Positions 1 to 10,024 of a DNA stretch of 64,000 nt are shown here, piece after piece. A model generated the notes under the pieces. The model made no database searches, was not told the origin of the DNA, and worked only from the letters and a program-made list of their open reading frames with translations. The translations under genes and the position numbers were made by a program. This stretch comes from Methylocella sp. GTDB lineage: Bacteria > Pseudomonadota > Alphaproteobacteria > Rhizobiales > Beijerinckiaceae. How positions within the stretch are numbered: position 1 is the stretch's first letter; each line of letters starts with the position of its first letter. Location of the stretch: positions 1,220,501 to 1,284,500 of the forward strand of contig JBBCGG010000001.1 of the NCBI GenBank assembly GCA_037200525.1, read 5' to 3'.

Positions 1-66
1 AAAAACGCTTTGGAAACGTGGCGCATGTCAAGAAGATGAGACATCGCAAGCGCTCCTCAATCTGCT

Positions 67-1080
67 CTAGACGCTGTCGGCCCAAAGGCCATAGCGTTTT
101 ACTTCCGCGCTATCGATGTTAGCTTTGGTCACGAGGATATGAGGCCAGTACTCGTGCGCTGGAATGCGCGTCTTGTCGCCGTGGAAATAAACGTCGACGT
201 ATCGCACCGCCTGGATCGCCATCGTGAGCGGGTTCTGCGATAGCGTCGCATTCATGTCGCCCTTGCGGATGGCCGTGAGGGCCTGCTCGGCGCCGTCGAT
301 CCCGATAATAATAATGTGCTTTGGATCATCGAGCGGGGCGTTCCGGCCGGCTTGGCGGATCGCTCGCAGTGCGCCGACCGCATTGTCATCGTTGCCGTTG
401 AACACCGCGTCGATTTGTGGATTGGCGGCCATGATCTGGCTCATCAGGTTAAACGCTTTTTCCTGATCGAATTGCGCTTCCTGGCGCGCCACCAGCTTCA
501 ACCCGGGATTGCCGGCCTGGAGCTTGCTGAACTCATCCATGAAACCCTTGTCGCGCGCGTCGCCAGCCGTAGCGCCGAGCAGACCCACCAGATTGACTAC
601 GTTGCCCTGAATCTTGCCGTACCGCTGTTTCAGCCTGTCCGCGATGAACTGCGCGCCTTGCTGGCCGAGCGCTACATTGTCGGTTTCGAGGAAGTTGGTC
701 TGGCAATCGCCGCAGGCCGCGCCGCGGTCGAGCGTGAACACCGGAATTTTCTTCTTGTCGGCCTGCTGAACGGCGGGCGCGATGGCGTTGGCGTTGACTG
801 GGTTTAGGATCAGCGCATCAACCTGTTGGTTGATGAGATCGATGACCATGCTGGCCTGAGTATTGGCGTCCCCATTTGCGTTGGTGTTGAGGAGCGTGAC
901 GCCCGGATAATCTTTTACTGCTTCAACGACGCTCTTGGTCATGCCTTGAAAATAGGGATTGGCGAGCGTAGAGACGTTGTAACCGATCTTCAGCGGCTTA
1001 TTTTGAGCGCGCGCCAGGCCGGGCGACATGCTGAGTGCGGCCAAGCCGCCAATCGCCGTCACGACTTCGCGTCGGTTCAT
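67..1080 (-). CDS. Periplasmic sugar-binding protein (RbsB/XylF-like)
   Basis: This 337-residue protein is a periplasmic-binding-protein type 1 sugar receptor for an ABC importer. It starts with a signal peptide of about 25 residues carrying a twin arginine (NRREV) and ending near ARAQ, so Tat export is possible. The two-lobed fold is indicated by an early NPYF(Q) segment, INQQVDALILNPVNA in lobe one and GIDGAEQALTAIRKG in lobe two, as in ribose and xylose receptors. A good GGAGG-like ribosome site precedes the ATG. It is the last gene of the leftward galM-gntR-SDR group and has no ATPase or permease beside it, so it may feed GguAB or a transporter elsewhere. The sugar specificity is not readable. 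Confidence 0.85.
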   Translation of the reverse strand: MNRREVVTAIGGLAALSMSPGLARAQNKPLKIGYNVSTLANPYFQGMTKSVVEAVKDYPGVTLLNTNANGDANTQASMVIDLINQQVDALILNPVNANAIAPAVQQADKKKIPVFTLDRGAACGDCQTNFLETDNVALGQQGAQFIADRLKQRYGKIQGNVVNLVGLLGATAGDARDKGFMDEFSKLQAGNPGLKLVARQEAQFDQEKAFNLMSQIMAANPQIDAVFNGNDDNAVGALRAIRQAGRNAPLDDPKHIIIIGIDGAEQALTAIRKGDMNATLSQNPLTMAIQAVRYVDVYFHGDKTRIPAHEYWPHILVTKANIDSAEVKRYGLWADSV

Positions 1081-1364
1081 TATTTCCTCCCGAAGGCCAG
1101 CCGATCTGTTCGGTCTTTGCGGCCATTACGTCAGACTGTGGAGCAACACGGTCATCTGTCAAGATCAATGTTAGCGCAATCAGCTAGTTGTCATCGCGCC
1201 GTCCTGGCTTTCATCGCTTGCGCGGCGGGGTTGATGCCTGCGCGATCGCGAACGCTTCGTTCGCCAATGCGCCGCGTAAATCGGCGCTGTCGCACGTCTA
1301 AAACGTCGTCGATGTCGAGCGCTATGGCAAAGCATCACCCTTGGACGAAGGATGAGGCCCTTTC

Positions 1365-2117
1365 TTAATAAGTTGCGCGTCCGCCGGAGAGATCAAAAAT
1401 GGCGCCGGTCGAAAATGCGCAATCCTCCGAGGCGAGCCAAGCGATCATCGCCGCCGCTTCTTCAACCTGCAGGAATCGGTTCATCGGAATTTTCGACAGC
1501 ATGAAATCAATATGTTCCTGCTTCATCTGATCGAAAAGTTCGGTTTTGGCGGCCGCCGGCGCAATCGCGTTGACGAGAACGCCGGTCGTCGCGAGCTCCT
1601 TGCCGAGCGATTTCGTAAGGCCGATCAAGCCGGCCTTGGATGCTGAATAATGGGAGGCGTTCGCATTGCCTTCTTTTCCGGCAATGGAGGCGACGTTGAT
1701 GATCCGCCCCCAATTGTTCTTGAGCATTTCTGGCGCGATGGCGCGGCAGGTCAGAAAGGGCGCGATGAGATTGACCTCGACCACGCGGCGCCAAACATCG
1801 GCCGGAAGCTCCCATAGCTTGCCGTTGCCGCCAGTGATTCCGGCGTTATTGACGAGAATATCGATTCTGCCGCGCTGTTCGGCGAGCGCTTTCGCGCCTT
1901 TCTGGACGGAAGCTTCGTCGGTCAACTCCACGCTCCTTGCCGTGACGACGCCAAGCGTCTTGAGAGCGGCTGTCGCTTCGGCCAATCGGCCTGCGTCGAC
2001 ATCCCATAGCTCGACAATCGCGCCAGAGGCGAGCATGCGCTCAGCTGCCGCAAAGCCGAGCCCGCGCGCGCCTCCGGTGATGATTGCAACCCGACCATTC
2101 AAATCAATCTTGTTCAT
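1365..2117 (-). CDS. SDR-family NAD(P)-dependent oxidoreductase
   Basis: This is a classical short-chain dehydrogenase of 250 residues. The cofactor motif TGGARGLG lies at about 14-21, NNAG at 90-93, the catalytic Ser near 144, and the YxxxK pair at Y157 and K161. An acidic residue after strand 2 (ELWDVD, 37-41) favours NAD over NADP. It resembles 3-oxoacyl-ACP reductase-like sugar dehydrogenases. Its place between the GntR regulator and a sugar-binding protein suggests a sugar or sugar-acid substrate, possibly another sugar fed into the same pathway, but the substrate is inference. The 284 bases downstream, up to the binding-protein gene, hold no convincing gene. Confidence 0.85.
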   Translation of the reverse strand: MNKIDLNGRVAIITGGARGLGFAAAERMLASGAIVELWDVDAGRLAEATAALKTLGVVTARSVELTDEASVQKGAKALAEQRGRIDILVNNAGITGGNGKLWELPADVWRRVVEVNLIAPFLTCRAIAPEMLKNNWGRIINVASIAGKEGNANASHYSASKAGLIGLTKSLGKELATTGVLVNAIAPAAAKTELFDQMKQEHIDFMLSKIPMNRFLQVEEAAAMIAWLASEDCAFSTGAIFDLSGGRATY

Positions 2118-2254
2118 TCTTCGATTCTTTCAATTCAAGCGGCGACGGTCGTCTGGTTCTGTCCGCCGAGCCGCATCTTTTGGCCGGGCTGCCTGTCCTC
2201 TTGCACAATTCGCGCGTCGCCTGCGGCGTCCACGCCCGTTTCGCGCGAGTCTGT

Positions 2255-3091
2255 TCAGGTCTTGCGCAGGCCTCCCCGACGACCGCCGTCAAGCTTTGAT
2301 GAAGCTTGCCGCTCGACCGTCGCCGTCATGTCTAGCGGATTGAGCCAATGGGCGAAGGCGCTCCGATCGGCGCCTGGGGTAACGCGTTCGACGCCGATGC
2401 TGATCACCTTCTTCATCGCGGCATGCGCGGCTTGCGGATCGCGTTGCTCAATGGCTTCGACGATCCGCAGATGATTCTCGCTGATGACTTCCGTCCGCTC
2501 CGCCACCTTGTCCGAGGAGCTGAGCCGGAAAGCCGCCAACAAGGCGGCTTCAATGATCGAGCCCACCGAACGCAGAAATGGATTCTTCGAGGTTTCGGCA
2601 AGCGCAAGATGGAAGTTCAAGTCTGCCACCGCCAGGGTTTCCGGCGTGTGATCTTGGCGGCCCATTTCCTTGGCGAGGTCTTTCAGACGGGAGATGTCGT
2701 CCGCGCTCGCTCGTTCAGCGGCGAGCGCCGCTGCGAATGGTTCAAACGCCAGGCGGACTTCGCTGATGTTGGCGAAGAAAGCGCTGTCCAATTCCGTCTC
2801 GAGATGCCAGGCGAGCACGTCGGCGTCAAACAAGTTCCAGCGGTTGCGTTCGCAGACGCGCGTGCCGACTCTGGCGCGGGATGTGATCAACCCTTTCGCC
2901 GACAAGGTTTTCATCGCCTCACGCAGCACCGTTCGCGAAACCTGGAACCTCGCCAGCAATTCGGCGTCGCCGGGCAAATTTTGGCCAACCGGGAAATCGC
3001 CATGCGTGATGGCCCGACCAAGCTGCTCGGCGACGTCGGCGTGGCTGTTGCGCGCCTTGTGGGCCGAAAACCCGTTTTCAAGCATGCTCAT
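2255..3091 (-). CDS. GntR/FadR-family transcriptional regulator
   Basis: The N-terminal winged helix has the GntR pattern (LPGDAELLARFQVSRTVLREAMKTL), followed by an all-helical FCD ligand domain with acidic and His metal-binding positions (DLNFHLALAETSKNP, ENHLRIVEAI). At about 278 residues it has normal FadR-subfamily length. An ATG at 3091 is used; the frame stays open to a TTG at 3142, but the added residues do not look conserved. It lies between galM and the SDR gene, opposite the galactose catabolic operon. It is therefore the likely sugar-acid-responsive repressor of the divergent promoter region at 4231-4474. The effector is not known. Confidence 0.88.
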   Translation of the reverse strand: MSMLENGFSAHKARNSHADVAEQLGRAITHGDFPVGQNLPGDAELLARFQVSRTVLREAMKTLSAKGLITSRARVGTRVCERNRWNLFDADVLAWHLETELDSAFFANISEVRLAFEPFAAALAAERASADDISRLKDLAKEMGRQDHTPETLAVADLNFHLALAETSKNPFLRSVGSIIEAALLAAFRLSSSDKVAERTEVISENHLRIVEAIEQRDPQAAHAAMKKVISIGVERVTPGADRSAFAHWLNPLDMTATVERQASSKLDGGRRGGLRKT

Positions 3092-3201
3092 GGTGAAGCC
3101 GCAATGTGTTGCATCGTCTGACGCTTCCGGCCGGAGACCCAAAGGATGGCATTACCAACAACGTGAAACAGACCAAAAATCCTTTCTATGACTTACGCCG
3201 C

Positions 3202-4230
3202 TCAGCCTGCCGCGTTGGAAAAGGCATAGATGGTTGTCTGGCGATAGACCTCGCCAGGATCGAGGCGGATGGACGGAAAATTCGGTTGGTTCGGGGAATC
3301 AGGGTAGTGCTGGCATTCAAGACACAGCGCGTGATGGCGAGGATAGGGCCGTCCCGTCTTGCCTTTGATCGAGCCATCGAGGAAATTGCCGCTGTAGACT
3401 TGAACGCCGGGCGTCGTCGTCGACATCGTCATTACGCGGCCAGAGCCCGGATGATAGACCGTCGCGGCAAGCCGAGGGGTCACGGTCACGCCGCCGCGCA
3501 GGCAAAAATTATGGTCGATGCCCCCGCCGATCGCAATCTGCGGGTCGCCCAAGTCGAGAACTCGCGCGCGGAGCGCGGCAGGAGCTCGGAAGTCGAAGGC
3601 GGTTCCCTTCACCGGAGCTTCGGCCCCGAGCGGAATCGCGGTGGCGTCGACCGGCAAATAACTGTCGGCCTCCAAGGTCAGCACATGATCCAATATGCCT
3701 TCGGAAGACGCCTCGCCGGCGAGATTGAAATAGCTGTGATTGGTAAGGTTGACGATCGTTGGGCGATCGCAGCGCGCCTCATAGGAAATGACCAGCGCAT
3801 TCCCCTCAAGGCTGTAGCTAACTCGCGCCTCAAGGCTCCCCGGAAAGCCTTCGTCGCCATCGGGGCTCGCATAGCCAAACTGCACCGAATTCTCGGAGCG
3901 CCGCATCAGCCGCCAGACTGCGGTATCGAACCCCTTCAGTCCTCCGTGCAGGGCGTTCGGCCCGTTGTTGGCGGCAATTCGATATGCCTGTCCGTCGAGG
4001 GAGAATGAGCCTTTGGCGATCCGATTGGCGACCCGCCCGATGGTGACGCCGAAGAAGCTGTTCCGATGCGCCCGATAGCCTTCAACGCTCGCGTGTCCAA
4101 GAACGACATCCGCTGTCCGCCCTTCGCGATCTCTGACCCGCAGAGATTGCAAGGCGGCGCCGAAAGGCAGGATGTCGGCCTCAACTCCCTCGCCATCGAC
4201 GAGTTGGATCAGCCCTTGCGCATCGTTCAT
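3202..4230 (-). CDS. galM: Aldose 1-epimerase (galactose mutarotase)
   Basis: This 342-residue protein interconverts alpha and beta anomers of galactose or related aldoses in the cytoplasm, supplying the anomer used by the sugar dehydrogenase. GalM hallmarks are visible: GRVANRI near residue 65, NGPNALHGG with a catalytic His near 95, TNHSYFNLAG with the second catalytic His near 165-170, and a C-terminal LDPGEVY carrying the catalytic Glu. It is the first gene of the leftward group and shares a 244-bp divergent regulatory region with the sugar dehydrogenase gene. Confidence 0.93.
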   Translation of the reverse strand: MNDAQGLIQLVDGEGVEADILPFGAALQSLRVRDREGRTADVVLGHASVEGYRAHRNSFFGVTIGRVANRIAKGSFSLDGQAYRIAANNGPNALHGGLKGFDTAVWRLMRRSENSVQFGYASPDGDEGFPGSLEARVSYSLEGNALVISYEARCDRPTIVNLTNHSYFNLAGEASSEGILDHVLTLEADSYLPVDATAIPLGAEAPVKGTAFDFRAPAALRARVLDLGDPQIAIGGGIDHNFCLRGGVTVTPRLAATVYHPGSGRVMTMSTTTPGVQVYSGNFLDGSIKGKTGRPYPRHHALCLECQHYPDSPNQPNFPSIRLDPGEVYRQTTIYAFSNAAG

Positions 4231-4474
4231 TAAGCGTCACCAAAATCCATCTTGCTATTTATCATATAATATACAATCAATGAAAAAAACAAGGATGAAT
4301 TCGCAAGGATGAATTCGAAAGAGTGAGGCATATGGGAGGCTCGATCGTCGGAAATCTTGCGCGCAGGCCCGGCCAGTGGAGGCTGGTCTTTGGGGCTGCG
4401 CTTTTGTCTCTTGCCGCCGTCGGCAGGATCGAAGCCGGCGATGCGTTCGCTGCCAAGACCGGACACTCCAAGCC
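4231..4474. promoter_or_regulatory. Divergent galactose-locus control region with 14-bp tandem repeat
   Basis: This 244-bp gap separates the divergent galM and sugar dehydrogenase genes. It opens with a strongly AT-rich stretch (4247-4290, including TATCATATAATATAC), which is a plausible promoter core in this GC-rich genome. A perfect head-to-tail duplication of CAAGGATGAATTCG follows at 4290-4303 and 4304-4317. The region is the obvious place for promoters and for the GntR operator, but no operator is proven. An extended frame into the dehydrogenase exists here and is not counted as coding. Confidence 0.55.
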
Positions 4475-5410
4475 ATGACCGCAGAAAGCATCGCCGTCGG
4501 TCTCCTAGGGGTCGGAAAGATCGCTCGCGACCAGCATGTCCCAGCCCTCAGCCGCAATCCCCGTTATGTTCTGGCGGCCACCGCCAGCCATGATCATGGC
4601 GTCAATCGCATCGACAAAATCCCCTCCTATCCAAGCCTTGCGGCGATGCTGGAGGCAGTCCCGAACTTGGGGGCAGTGGCTTTGTGCGTGCCGCCCGCGC
4701 CCCGCTACGCCCTGGCCCGCGCCGCCCTGCTCGCCGGCAAACATGTGTTGTTGGAAAAGCCGCCCGGCGCCTCGACCAGCGAGGTTCATCATCTGATCGA
4801 ACTCGCCCGCGAGAGGTCGCTATGTTTGTTCGCGGCGTGGCATTCGCAATTCGCGCCGGCGCCGGCAGTGGCCAAAGCGTGGTTGGCGGGCCGCAAAATC
4901 CGCTCGGCGCGCATCATCTGGAAGGAGGATGTCAATTTTTGGCACCCCGGCCAGGAATGGATCTGGGAGCCGGGCGGTTTCGGCGTGTTCGATCCGGGCA
5001 TCAACGCATTGTCGATCGCCAGCGTGATTTTGCCGGGCGATCTCAGTGTCGCCAGCGCAACCCTGATCTTCCCGGAAAACCGCCAGACCCCAATCGCCGC
5101 GCGGCTATCTCTTCGTCTCGATGACGTGGTGGTCGAAGCGGAGTTCGATTGGCGGCAAACCGGGCCGCAGACCTGGGATATCACGGTCGAAACCGATGCG
5201 GGCCAGCTGCATCTGTCGAAAGGCGGCGGCGCTTTAACCCTTGCAGGCAAAGCCGCCATCCTGCCTCCTGAAGCTGAATATGATGGCGTTTACGAACGGT
5301 TCGCGACCTTGATCGATCAACGTCGAATCGGGGTCGATGCGCGCCCGCTGCACCTCGTCGCCGACGCGCATCTCATCGCCGCGCGTGAAATCGCCAAAGC
5401 ATTTTATTGA
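4475..5410 (+). CDS. Gfo/Idh/MocA sugar 1-dehydrogenase (D-galactose 1-dehydrogenase-like)
   Basis: This 311-residue Gfo/Idh/MocA-fold enzyme probably oxidises D-galactose, and perhaps L-arabinose, to the aldonolactone with NAD(P). The Rossmann motif [14 protein letters not shown] is near residues 9-22 and the family's EKPPG motif near 95, followed by a C-terminal substrate domain. The family-like N-terminus [11 protein letters not shown] fixes the ATG at 4475; the longer upstream frame is not used. Length matches D-galactose and L-arabinose 1-dehydrogenases, about 305-310 residues. It is the first gene of the catabolic operon, 14 bases before the next start. Specificity for galactose is inferred from dgoK and dgoA downstream. 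Confidence 0.88.
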   Translation: MTAESIAVGLLGVGKIARDQHVPALSRNPRYVLAATASHDHGVNRIDKIPSYPSLAAMLEAVPNLGAVALCVPPAPRYALARAALLAGKHVLLEKPPGASTSEVHHLIELARERSLCLFAAWHSQFAPAPAVAKAWLAGRKIRSARIIWKEDVNFWHPGQEWIWEPGGFGVFDPGINALSIASVILPGDLSVASATLIFPENRQTPIAARLSLRLDDVVVEAEFDWRQTGPQTWDITVETDAGQLHLSKGGGALTLAGKAAILPPEAEYDGVYERFATLIDQRRIGVDARPLHLVADAHLIAAREIAKAFY

Positions 5411-5424
5411 AGGAACAGGAAACA

Positions 5425-7221
5425 ATGACTACGCCAGCTCTGCGCAGGTTGCGTTCTCGCGCCTGGTTCGACAATCCGCATAACGCCGATATGACGGCGC
5501 TCTATCTCGAGCGCTACATGAATTACGGCATTTCGCGCGAGGAGCTGCAATCGGGCAAGCCAATCATCGGCATCGCCCAGACGGGTTCTGATCTTTCCCC
5601 GTGCAACCGGCATCACCTGGTGTTGGCGGAACGCGTGCGAGATGGCATCCGCGAAGCCGGCGGGATCCCGCTGGAATTTCCGGTGCATCCGATCCAGGAA
5701 ACCGGCAAGCGCCCGACCGCAGGACTTGACCGCAATCTGGCTTATCTGGGGCTCGTCGAAGTTCTTTACGGCTATCCGCTCGATGGCGTCGTCCTCACAA
5801 TCGGCTGTGACAAGACCACTCCGGCGGCCCTGATGGCGGCGGCGACCGTCAATATTCCCGCCATCGCCTTGTCGGTTGGGCCGATGCTGAACGGATGGTT
5901 CCGGGGCGAGCGCACCGGATCGGGCACCATCGTCTGGAAGGCGCGCGAGATGATGGCGAAGGGGCAGCTCGACTACACCGGATTTATAGATCTCGTCGCC
6001 TCTTCCGCGCCGTCCACGGGTTACTGCAACACCATGGGCACCGCAACGACCATGAATTCCCTCGCCGAGGCGCTCGGGATGCAATTGCCGGGCTCGGCGG
6101 CTATCCCCGCGCCCTATCGCGATCGCCAGGAAATTTCATGGCGGACCGGCAAGCGGATTGTGGCGATGGTGCACGACGATCTGAAGCCGTCGGACATCAT
6201 GACGCGAGACGCTTTCATCAACGCCATTTGCGTCAACAGCGCCATTGGCGGTTCGTCGAACGCGCCGATCCATTTGAATGCGATCGCCCGCCATCTCGGA
6301 GTGAAACTCTCGCTCGATGATTGGCAGACCTATGGCGAAGACATTCCGCTTCTGGTCAATCTTCAGCCGGCCGGCGAATATCTTGGCGAGGATTATTATC
6401 ACGCTGGAGGCGTTCCTGCCGTCGTGCGCCAGCTGATGGACAAAGGCCTGATCGCCGAAAATGCGATGACGGTCAACGGCAAGACCATCGGGGAGAACTG
6501 CCGCAGCGCTGAAATCCTGAGCGAGGAGGTCATTCGCCCGTTCGATCGGCCATTGAGGAAAAAGGCTGGGTTTCGCGTTCTGCGCGGCAATCTTTTCTCA
6601 TCCGCGATTATGAAGATGAGCGTCGTCTCGAAGGAGTTTTACGACCGCTATTTGAGTAACCCCGCCGACCCGAACGCCTTTGAAGGCAGGGCGGTCGTCT
6701 TCGACGGTCCGGAAGATTACCATGCTCGCATCGACGATCCAGCGCTTGGTATCGAGGCCGACACGTTGTTGTTCATGCGCGGCGCCGGTCCGATCGGCTA
6801 TCCAGGCGGCGCCGAGGTCGTCAATATGCGCGCCCCGGATTATCTGATCCGCAAGGGCGTCAGCGCCTTGGTCTGCATCGGCGACGGGCGGCAATCTGGC
6901 ACCTCCGGTTCGCCCTCGATCCTGAACGCCTCGCCCGAGGCGGCGGCGGGCGGCAATCTCGCTCTGTTGCGCACGGGAGACAGGATCAGAGTCGATCTCA
7001 ATGTGGGCACGGTGAATGTTCTGATTTCGGACGAAGAGCTCGCCGAACGACGCGCGGCGCTGGAAGCCGAAGGGGGCTACGCTTATCCCGCCCACCAAAC
7101 GCCGTGGCAGGAGATTCAGCGCAGTTTCGTTGGGCAGTTTGAAACCGGCGCGACGCTCGAACTTTCGGTCAAATACCAGAATATCGCCGAAACCAAGGGG
7201 CTTCCCCGTGACAGCCACTGA
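5425..7221 (+). CDS. IlvD/Edd-family sugar-acid dehydratase (galactonate/arabinonate type)
   Basis: This 598-residue Fe-S dehydratase removes water from an aldonic acid to give the 2-keto-3-deoxy acid. Family motifs include [14 protein letters not shown] with a cluster Cys, [15 protein letters not shown] with a second Cys, [15 protein letters not shown], and the C-terminal [16 protein letters not shown]. Length fits L-arabonate/D-fuconate/D-galactonate dehydratases rather than Edd itself. The ATG at 5425 follows AGGAACAGGA; an upstream TTG is ignored. With dgoK and dgoA next, the likely product is 2-keto-3-deoxy-D-galactonate. Enterobacterial DgoD, which does this step, belongs to the unrelated enolase superfamily. 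Confidence 0.9.
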   Translation: MTTPALRRLRSRAWFDNPHNADMTALYLERYMNYGISREELQSGKPIIGIAQTGSDLSPCNRHHLVLAERVRDGIREAGGIPLEFPVHPIQETGKRPTAGLDRNLAYLGLVEVLYGYPLDGVVLTIGCDKTTPAALMAAATVNIPAIALSVGPMLNGWFRGERTGSGTIVWKAREMMAKGQLDYTGFIDLVASSAPSTGYCNTMGTATTMNSLAEALGMQLPGSAAIPAPYRDRQEISWRTGKRIVAMVHDDLKPSDIMTRDAFINAICVNSAIGGSSNAPIHLNAIARHLGVKLSLDDWQTYGEDIPLLVNLQPAGEYLGEDYYHAGGVPAVVRQLMDKGLIAENAMTVNGKTIGENCRSAEILSEEVIRPFDRPLRKKAGFRVLRGNLFSSAIMKMSVVSKEFYDRYLSNPADPNAFEGRAVVFDGPEDYHARIDDPALGIEADTLLFMRGAGPIGYPGGAEVVNMRAPDYLIRKGVSALVCIGDGRQSGTSGSPSILNASPEAAAGGNLALLRTGDRIRVDLNVGTVNVLISDEELAERRAALEAEGGYAYPAHQTPWQEIQRSFVGQFETGATLELSVKYQNIAETKGLPRDSH

Positions 7222-8173
7222 GGCGATGGCGAGGCGGACGAGGGCCGACGCAATCGCGGCGGACTGGATCGCAGTCGATTGGGGCACAAGTCGCCTGCGA
7301 GGCTGGGCGATGACGGCTGATGGAGCGGTCATCGCCGCGCGCCAGAGCGGTCAAGGCATGGGCGACCTCGCCGCCGATCAATTCGAGGATCGCTTCTTGG
7401 AGATGATCGCGGGTTGGGCCGATCCAGATGCAACGACGAGAGCGATCGTCTGCGGCATGGCCGGAGCGCGCGAAGGTTGGGTCGAGGCCGGCTATCGCTC
7501 CGCGCCGGCGGTCCTCGGGACGCCCACGGCCGCGACGATCGCGCCGACGCGCTCCGCCCGGCTGCGGGTTTATATCCTCGCAGGCGTCAGTCAGGCTGAT
7601 CCGCCGGATGTGATGCGCGGCGAAGAGACCCAGATCGCCGGACTAATGGCGACGCAACCGGATTTCGACGGCTGGATCGTGCTGCCCGGCACGCATACCA
7701 AATGGGCGAGAGTCGACGGCGGTCGCCTGCGCCATTTCTTTACCTGCATGACCGGGGAGCTGTTCCAGCTCCTTGGCTCTCATTCCATCTTGCGCCGGTT
7801 GGTCCATGCTGAAAACTCAATTTCCGAGAGCGATTGGAATTTGGAGCAGTTCGACGATGCCGTGCAAGGGGCTCTGGCTGATCCGGCTGGGCTTACCCGG
7901 CGCCTCTTTGGTCTTCGCGCGCGGGCTTTGCTGCGCGGGTTGGACGGGAGAGCCGCCCGCGCGCGTTTGTCGGGAGAGTTGATCGGGGCGGAAGTAAGCT
8001 ATGGCCTGCGCAGCGTTTCCGGCCCGCCTATCGCGCTGATCGGAGCCGACGCGCTCTGCGCGCTGTATCGACGCGCGTTCGCGCAAGTCGGAGTTCATGC
8101 CGAAACGCATTCCGCCGAGGCCATGACCCTCGCCGGCCTATCCGCCGCCTGGGAAGGACTGAAATATGCGTGA
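7208..8173 (+). CDS. dgoK: 2-dehydro-3-deoxygalactonokinase
   Basis: DgoK phosphorylates 2-keto-3-deoxygalactonate with ATP to KDPGal. The protein begins with the diagnostic [13 protein letters not shown] phosphate-binding segment and contains [11 protein letters not shown] and [12 protein letters not shown], typical of this family, then GAEVSYGL and [10 protein letters not shown] near the C-terminus. Length of about 321 residues is slightly above the usual 290-310. A GTG at 7208 with AAGGGG upstream is used, overlapping the dehydratase end by 14 bases; an ATG at 7226 is the alternative. The stop overlaps the dgoA start, which suggests translational coupling. Confidence 0.92.
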   Translation: MTATEAMARRTRADAIAADWIAVDWGTSRLRGWAMTADGAVIAARQSGQGMGDLAADQFEDRFLEMIAGWADPDATTRAIVCGMAGAREGWVEAGYRSAPAVLGTPTAATIAPTRSARLRVYILAGVSQADPPDVMRGEETQIAGLMATQPDFDGWIVLPGTHTKWARVDGGRLRHFFTCMTGELFQLLGSHSILRRLVHAENSISESDWNLEQFDDAVQGALADPAGLTRRLFGLRARALLRGLDGRAARARLSGELIGAEVSYGLRSVSGPPIALIGADALCALYRRAFAQVGVHAETHSAEAMTLAGLSAAWEGLKYA

Positions 8174-8798
8174 AATCATCGCCATTCTGCGCGGCCTGCC
8201 GCCGCGAGACGCGGAAGCCGTCGGCGCGGCCCTGATCGCGGCCGGCGTTACTCAGATCGAGGTGCCGCTGAATTCGCCACAGCCCTTCGCCAGCATTGCA
8301 ACTTTGAGCGCCCGCTTCGGCGCGCAAGCGCTGATTGGAGCCGGCACCGTTCTCAACCCGCAGAACGTGGCGCAGGCGGCAGCCGCCGGGGCGCGCTTGA
8401 TCCTCGCGCCAAATTGCGATCCCGACGTTATCCGCGCCGCGCGCGACCACGGCCTGACCGTTTTGCCAGGCGTCTTCACCGCCACCGAGTGCTTCGCCGC
8501 GCTGAAGGCCGGGGCGAACGGGCTGAAACTGTTTCCCGCGTTCAAGCTCGGCCTCGATGGCTTCAAAGCGCTGGCCGCAGTGCTGCCGTCTGAGACCCGT
8601 TGCTACGCGGTTGGCGGAGTCGGACCGCAGGATTTTGGGGCCTGGAAAACCGCCGGCGCGCACGGATTCGGCATTGGCGCAGCGCTTTACCGGCCTGGCG
8701 ATGCGGCTGCGGTTGTTGCAGAGCGGGCGCGAGAATTGGTTGCGGCCTATGAACTCGCTTCGCCGTCGGGGGAGCCGATTTGCGCGCCCTGTTTGTGA
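8166..8798 (+). CDS. dgoA: 2-dehydro-3-deoxy-6-phosphogalactonate aldolase
   Basis: This 210-residue class I aldolase splits KDPGal into pyruvate and D-glyceraldehyde 3-phosphate, the last step of the De Ley-Doudoroff route. The KDPG/KDPGal aldolase pattern is clear: IEVPLNSP with the general-base Glu at 32, IGAGTVL near 57-63, APNCDPDVI near 81-89, and the Schiff-base Lys at 121 in GLKLFPA. The phosphate-binding GGVGPQDF and FGIGAALYRPG close the barrel. The start overlaps the end of dgoK by 8 bases. KDPG itself could also be a substrate, but pairing with dgoK favours KDPGal. Confidence 0.93.
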   Translation: MREIIAILRGLPPRDAEAVGAALIAAGVTQIEVPLNSPQPFASIATLSARFGAQALIGAGTVLNPQNVAQAAAAGARLILAPNCDPDVIRAARDHGLTVLPGVFTATECFAALKAGANGLKLFPAFKLGLDGFKALAAVLPSETRCYAVGGVGPQDFGAWKTAGAHGFGIGAALYRPGDAAAVVAERARELVAAYELASPSGEPICAPCL

Positions 8799-8895
8799 CC
8801 TCCCCCTGGCGTCCGCTGGCCGGCGAGCGACGCGCAGCCGAGACGCGAGCCGGAGATCCGTACCGCATTCAGTTCGGGGGCCGGGAGGGGCCGAA

Positions 8896-8921
8896 GGTGA
8901 GGCGCCCATAAGAACCTCACC
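8896..8921 (+). promoter_or_regulatory. Inverted repeat just upstream of chvE
   Basis: A perfect 7-bp inverted repeat (GGTGAGG / CCTCACC) with a 12-nt loop sits 8 bases before the GGAGG ribosome site of chvE. It could be an operator or an mRNA hairpin that sets relative expression of transport and catabolic genes. There is no T-tract, so it is not a typical terminator. Confidence 0.4.
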
Positions 8922-8941
8922 GCAATATCGGAGGAAACGAA

Positions 8942-10009
8942 ATGAAAAATAGCGTCAAAGCGATGTTGGCCGGCGTGGCGTTGAGCCTCGTCAATGCAAT
9001 GCAGCCGGCGATCGCCGCCGACAAGGGGATGGTCGGCGTTTCGATGCCGACTAAATCTTCCGCGCGTTGGATTACCGACGGCGATAACATGATCAAATAT
9101 TTGAAGGACGCCGGCTACACGCCCGACCTGCAATATGCCGATGACGATATTCCGAACCAACTCGCCCAGATCGAAAACATGGTCATGAAAGGCGCCAAGG
9201 TTTTGGTGATCGCCGCGATCGATGGCACGACTCTGTCCGATGTTCTGGACCAGGCCCATACAAAGGGGATCAAGCTCATCTCCTATGATCGGCTGATCCG
9301 CAATTCGGAGAATGTCGATTATTACGCCACCTTCGACAATTTCCAGGTTGGCGTCCTTCAGGGCCAGTACATCGTCGACGCCCTCGGCTTGAAGGATGGC
9401 AAGGGTCCATTCAACATCGAGCTTTTTGGCGGATCGCCTGACGATAATAACGCCTTCTTCTTCTACAATGGCGCGATGTCGGCGTTGCAGCCTTATATCG
9501 ACAGCAAGAAGCTCATTGTCCGCAGCGGCCAAACCGGCATGGACAAAGTATCGACTTTGCGTTGGGACGGCGCGGTGGCGCAGTCGCGCATGGATAATAT
9601 CCTCAGCGCCTATTACGGGAAAGAGCATGTCGACGCCGTGCTGTCGCCTTATGACGGCTTGTCGATTGGCATTCTCTCCTCGCTGAAAGGCGTCGGCTAT
9701 GGCAGCGGCGGCCTCAAAATGCCGGTGGTGACCGGGCAGGACGCGGAAGTCCCATCGGTGAAGTCGATTCTTGCCGGCGAGCAATCTTCAACCGTGTTCA
9801 AAGACACCCGCGCCCTCGCCAAGGCGACGGTCGGAATGGTCGACGCCTTGATGGGTGGCAAGGCTCCGGAGATCAATGACACTAAGACTTACGACAATGG
9901 CAAGAAAGTTGTGCCAGCCTATTTGTTGAAGCCGGTTAGCGTCGATCAGTCCAACTGGAAGGAAATTCTCGTCGGCAGCGGATATTATAAAGAAAACCAG
10001 ATTCACTGA
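8942..10009 (+). CDS. chvE: Multiple monosaccharide-binding protein ChvE
   Basis: This 355-residue periplasmic receptor for galactose, glucose, arabinose and similar sugars carries a Sec signal peptide of about 25 residues (ending IAAD). The mature start [17 protein letters not shown] and segments [26 protein letters not shown] and [14 protein letters not shown] are characteristic of ChvE/MmsA-type binding proteins. A strong GGAGGAAACGAA precedes the ATG. It is followed by its cognate ATPase and permease genes. In Agrobacterium, ChvE also signals through VirA; nothing here shows such a role. The 143-bp gap after dgoA hints at separate control. Confidence 0.95.
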   Translation: MKNSVKAMLAGVALSLVNAMQPAIAADKGMVGVSMPTKSSARWITDGDNMIKYLKDAGYTPDLQYADDDIPNQLAQIENMVMKGAKVLVIAAIDGTTLSDVLDQAHTKGIKLISYDRLIRNSENVDYYATFDNFQVGVLQGQYIVDALGLKDGKGPFNIELFGGSPDDNNAFFFYNGAMSALQPYIDSKKLIVRSGQTGMDKVSTLRWDGAVAQSRMDNILSAYYGKEHVDAVLSPYDGLSIGILSSLKGVGYGSGGLKMPVVTGQDAEVPSVKSILAGEQSSTVFKDTRALAKATVGMVDALMGGKAPEINDTKTYDNGKKVVPAYLLKPVSVDQSNWKEILVGSGYYKENQIH

Positions 10010-10024
10010 TCCCGCTCGTCGAAC

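Noticed and set aside
826-1368. 180-residue plus-strand frame overlapping the left binding-protein gene
   Set aside because: Antisense to a confident gene for half its length, and the remainder is uncharacteristic.
8747-9784. 345-residue minus-strand frame opposite chvE
   Set aside because: Shadow of chvE, with no domain and low-likelihood composition.
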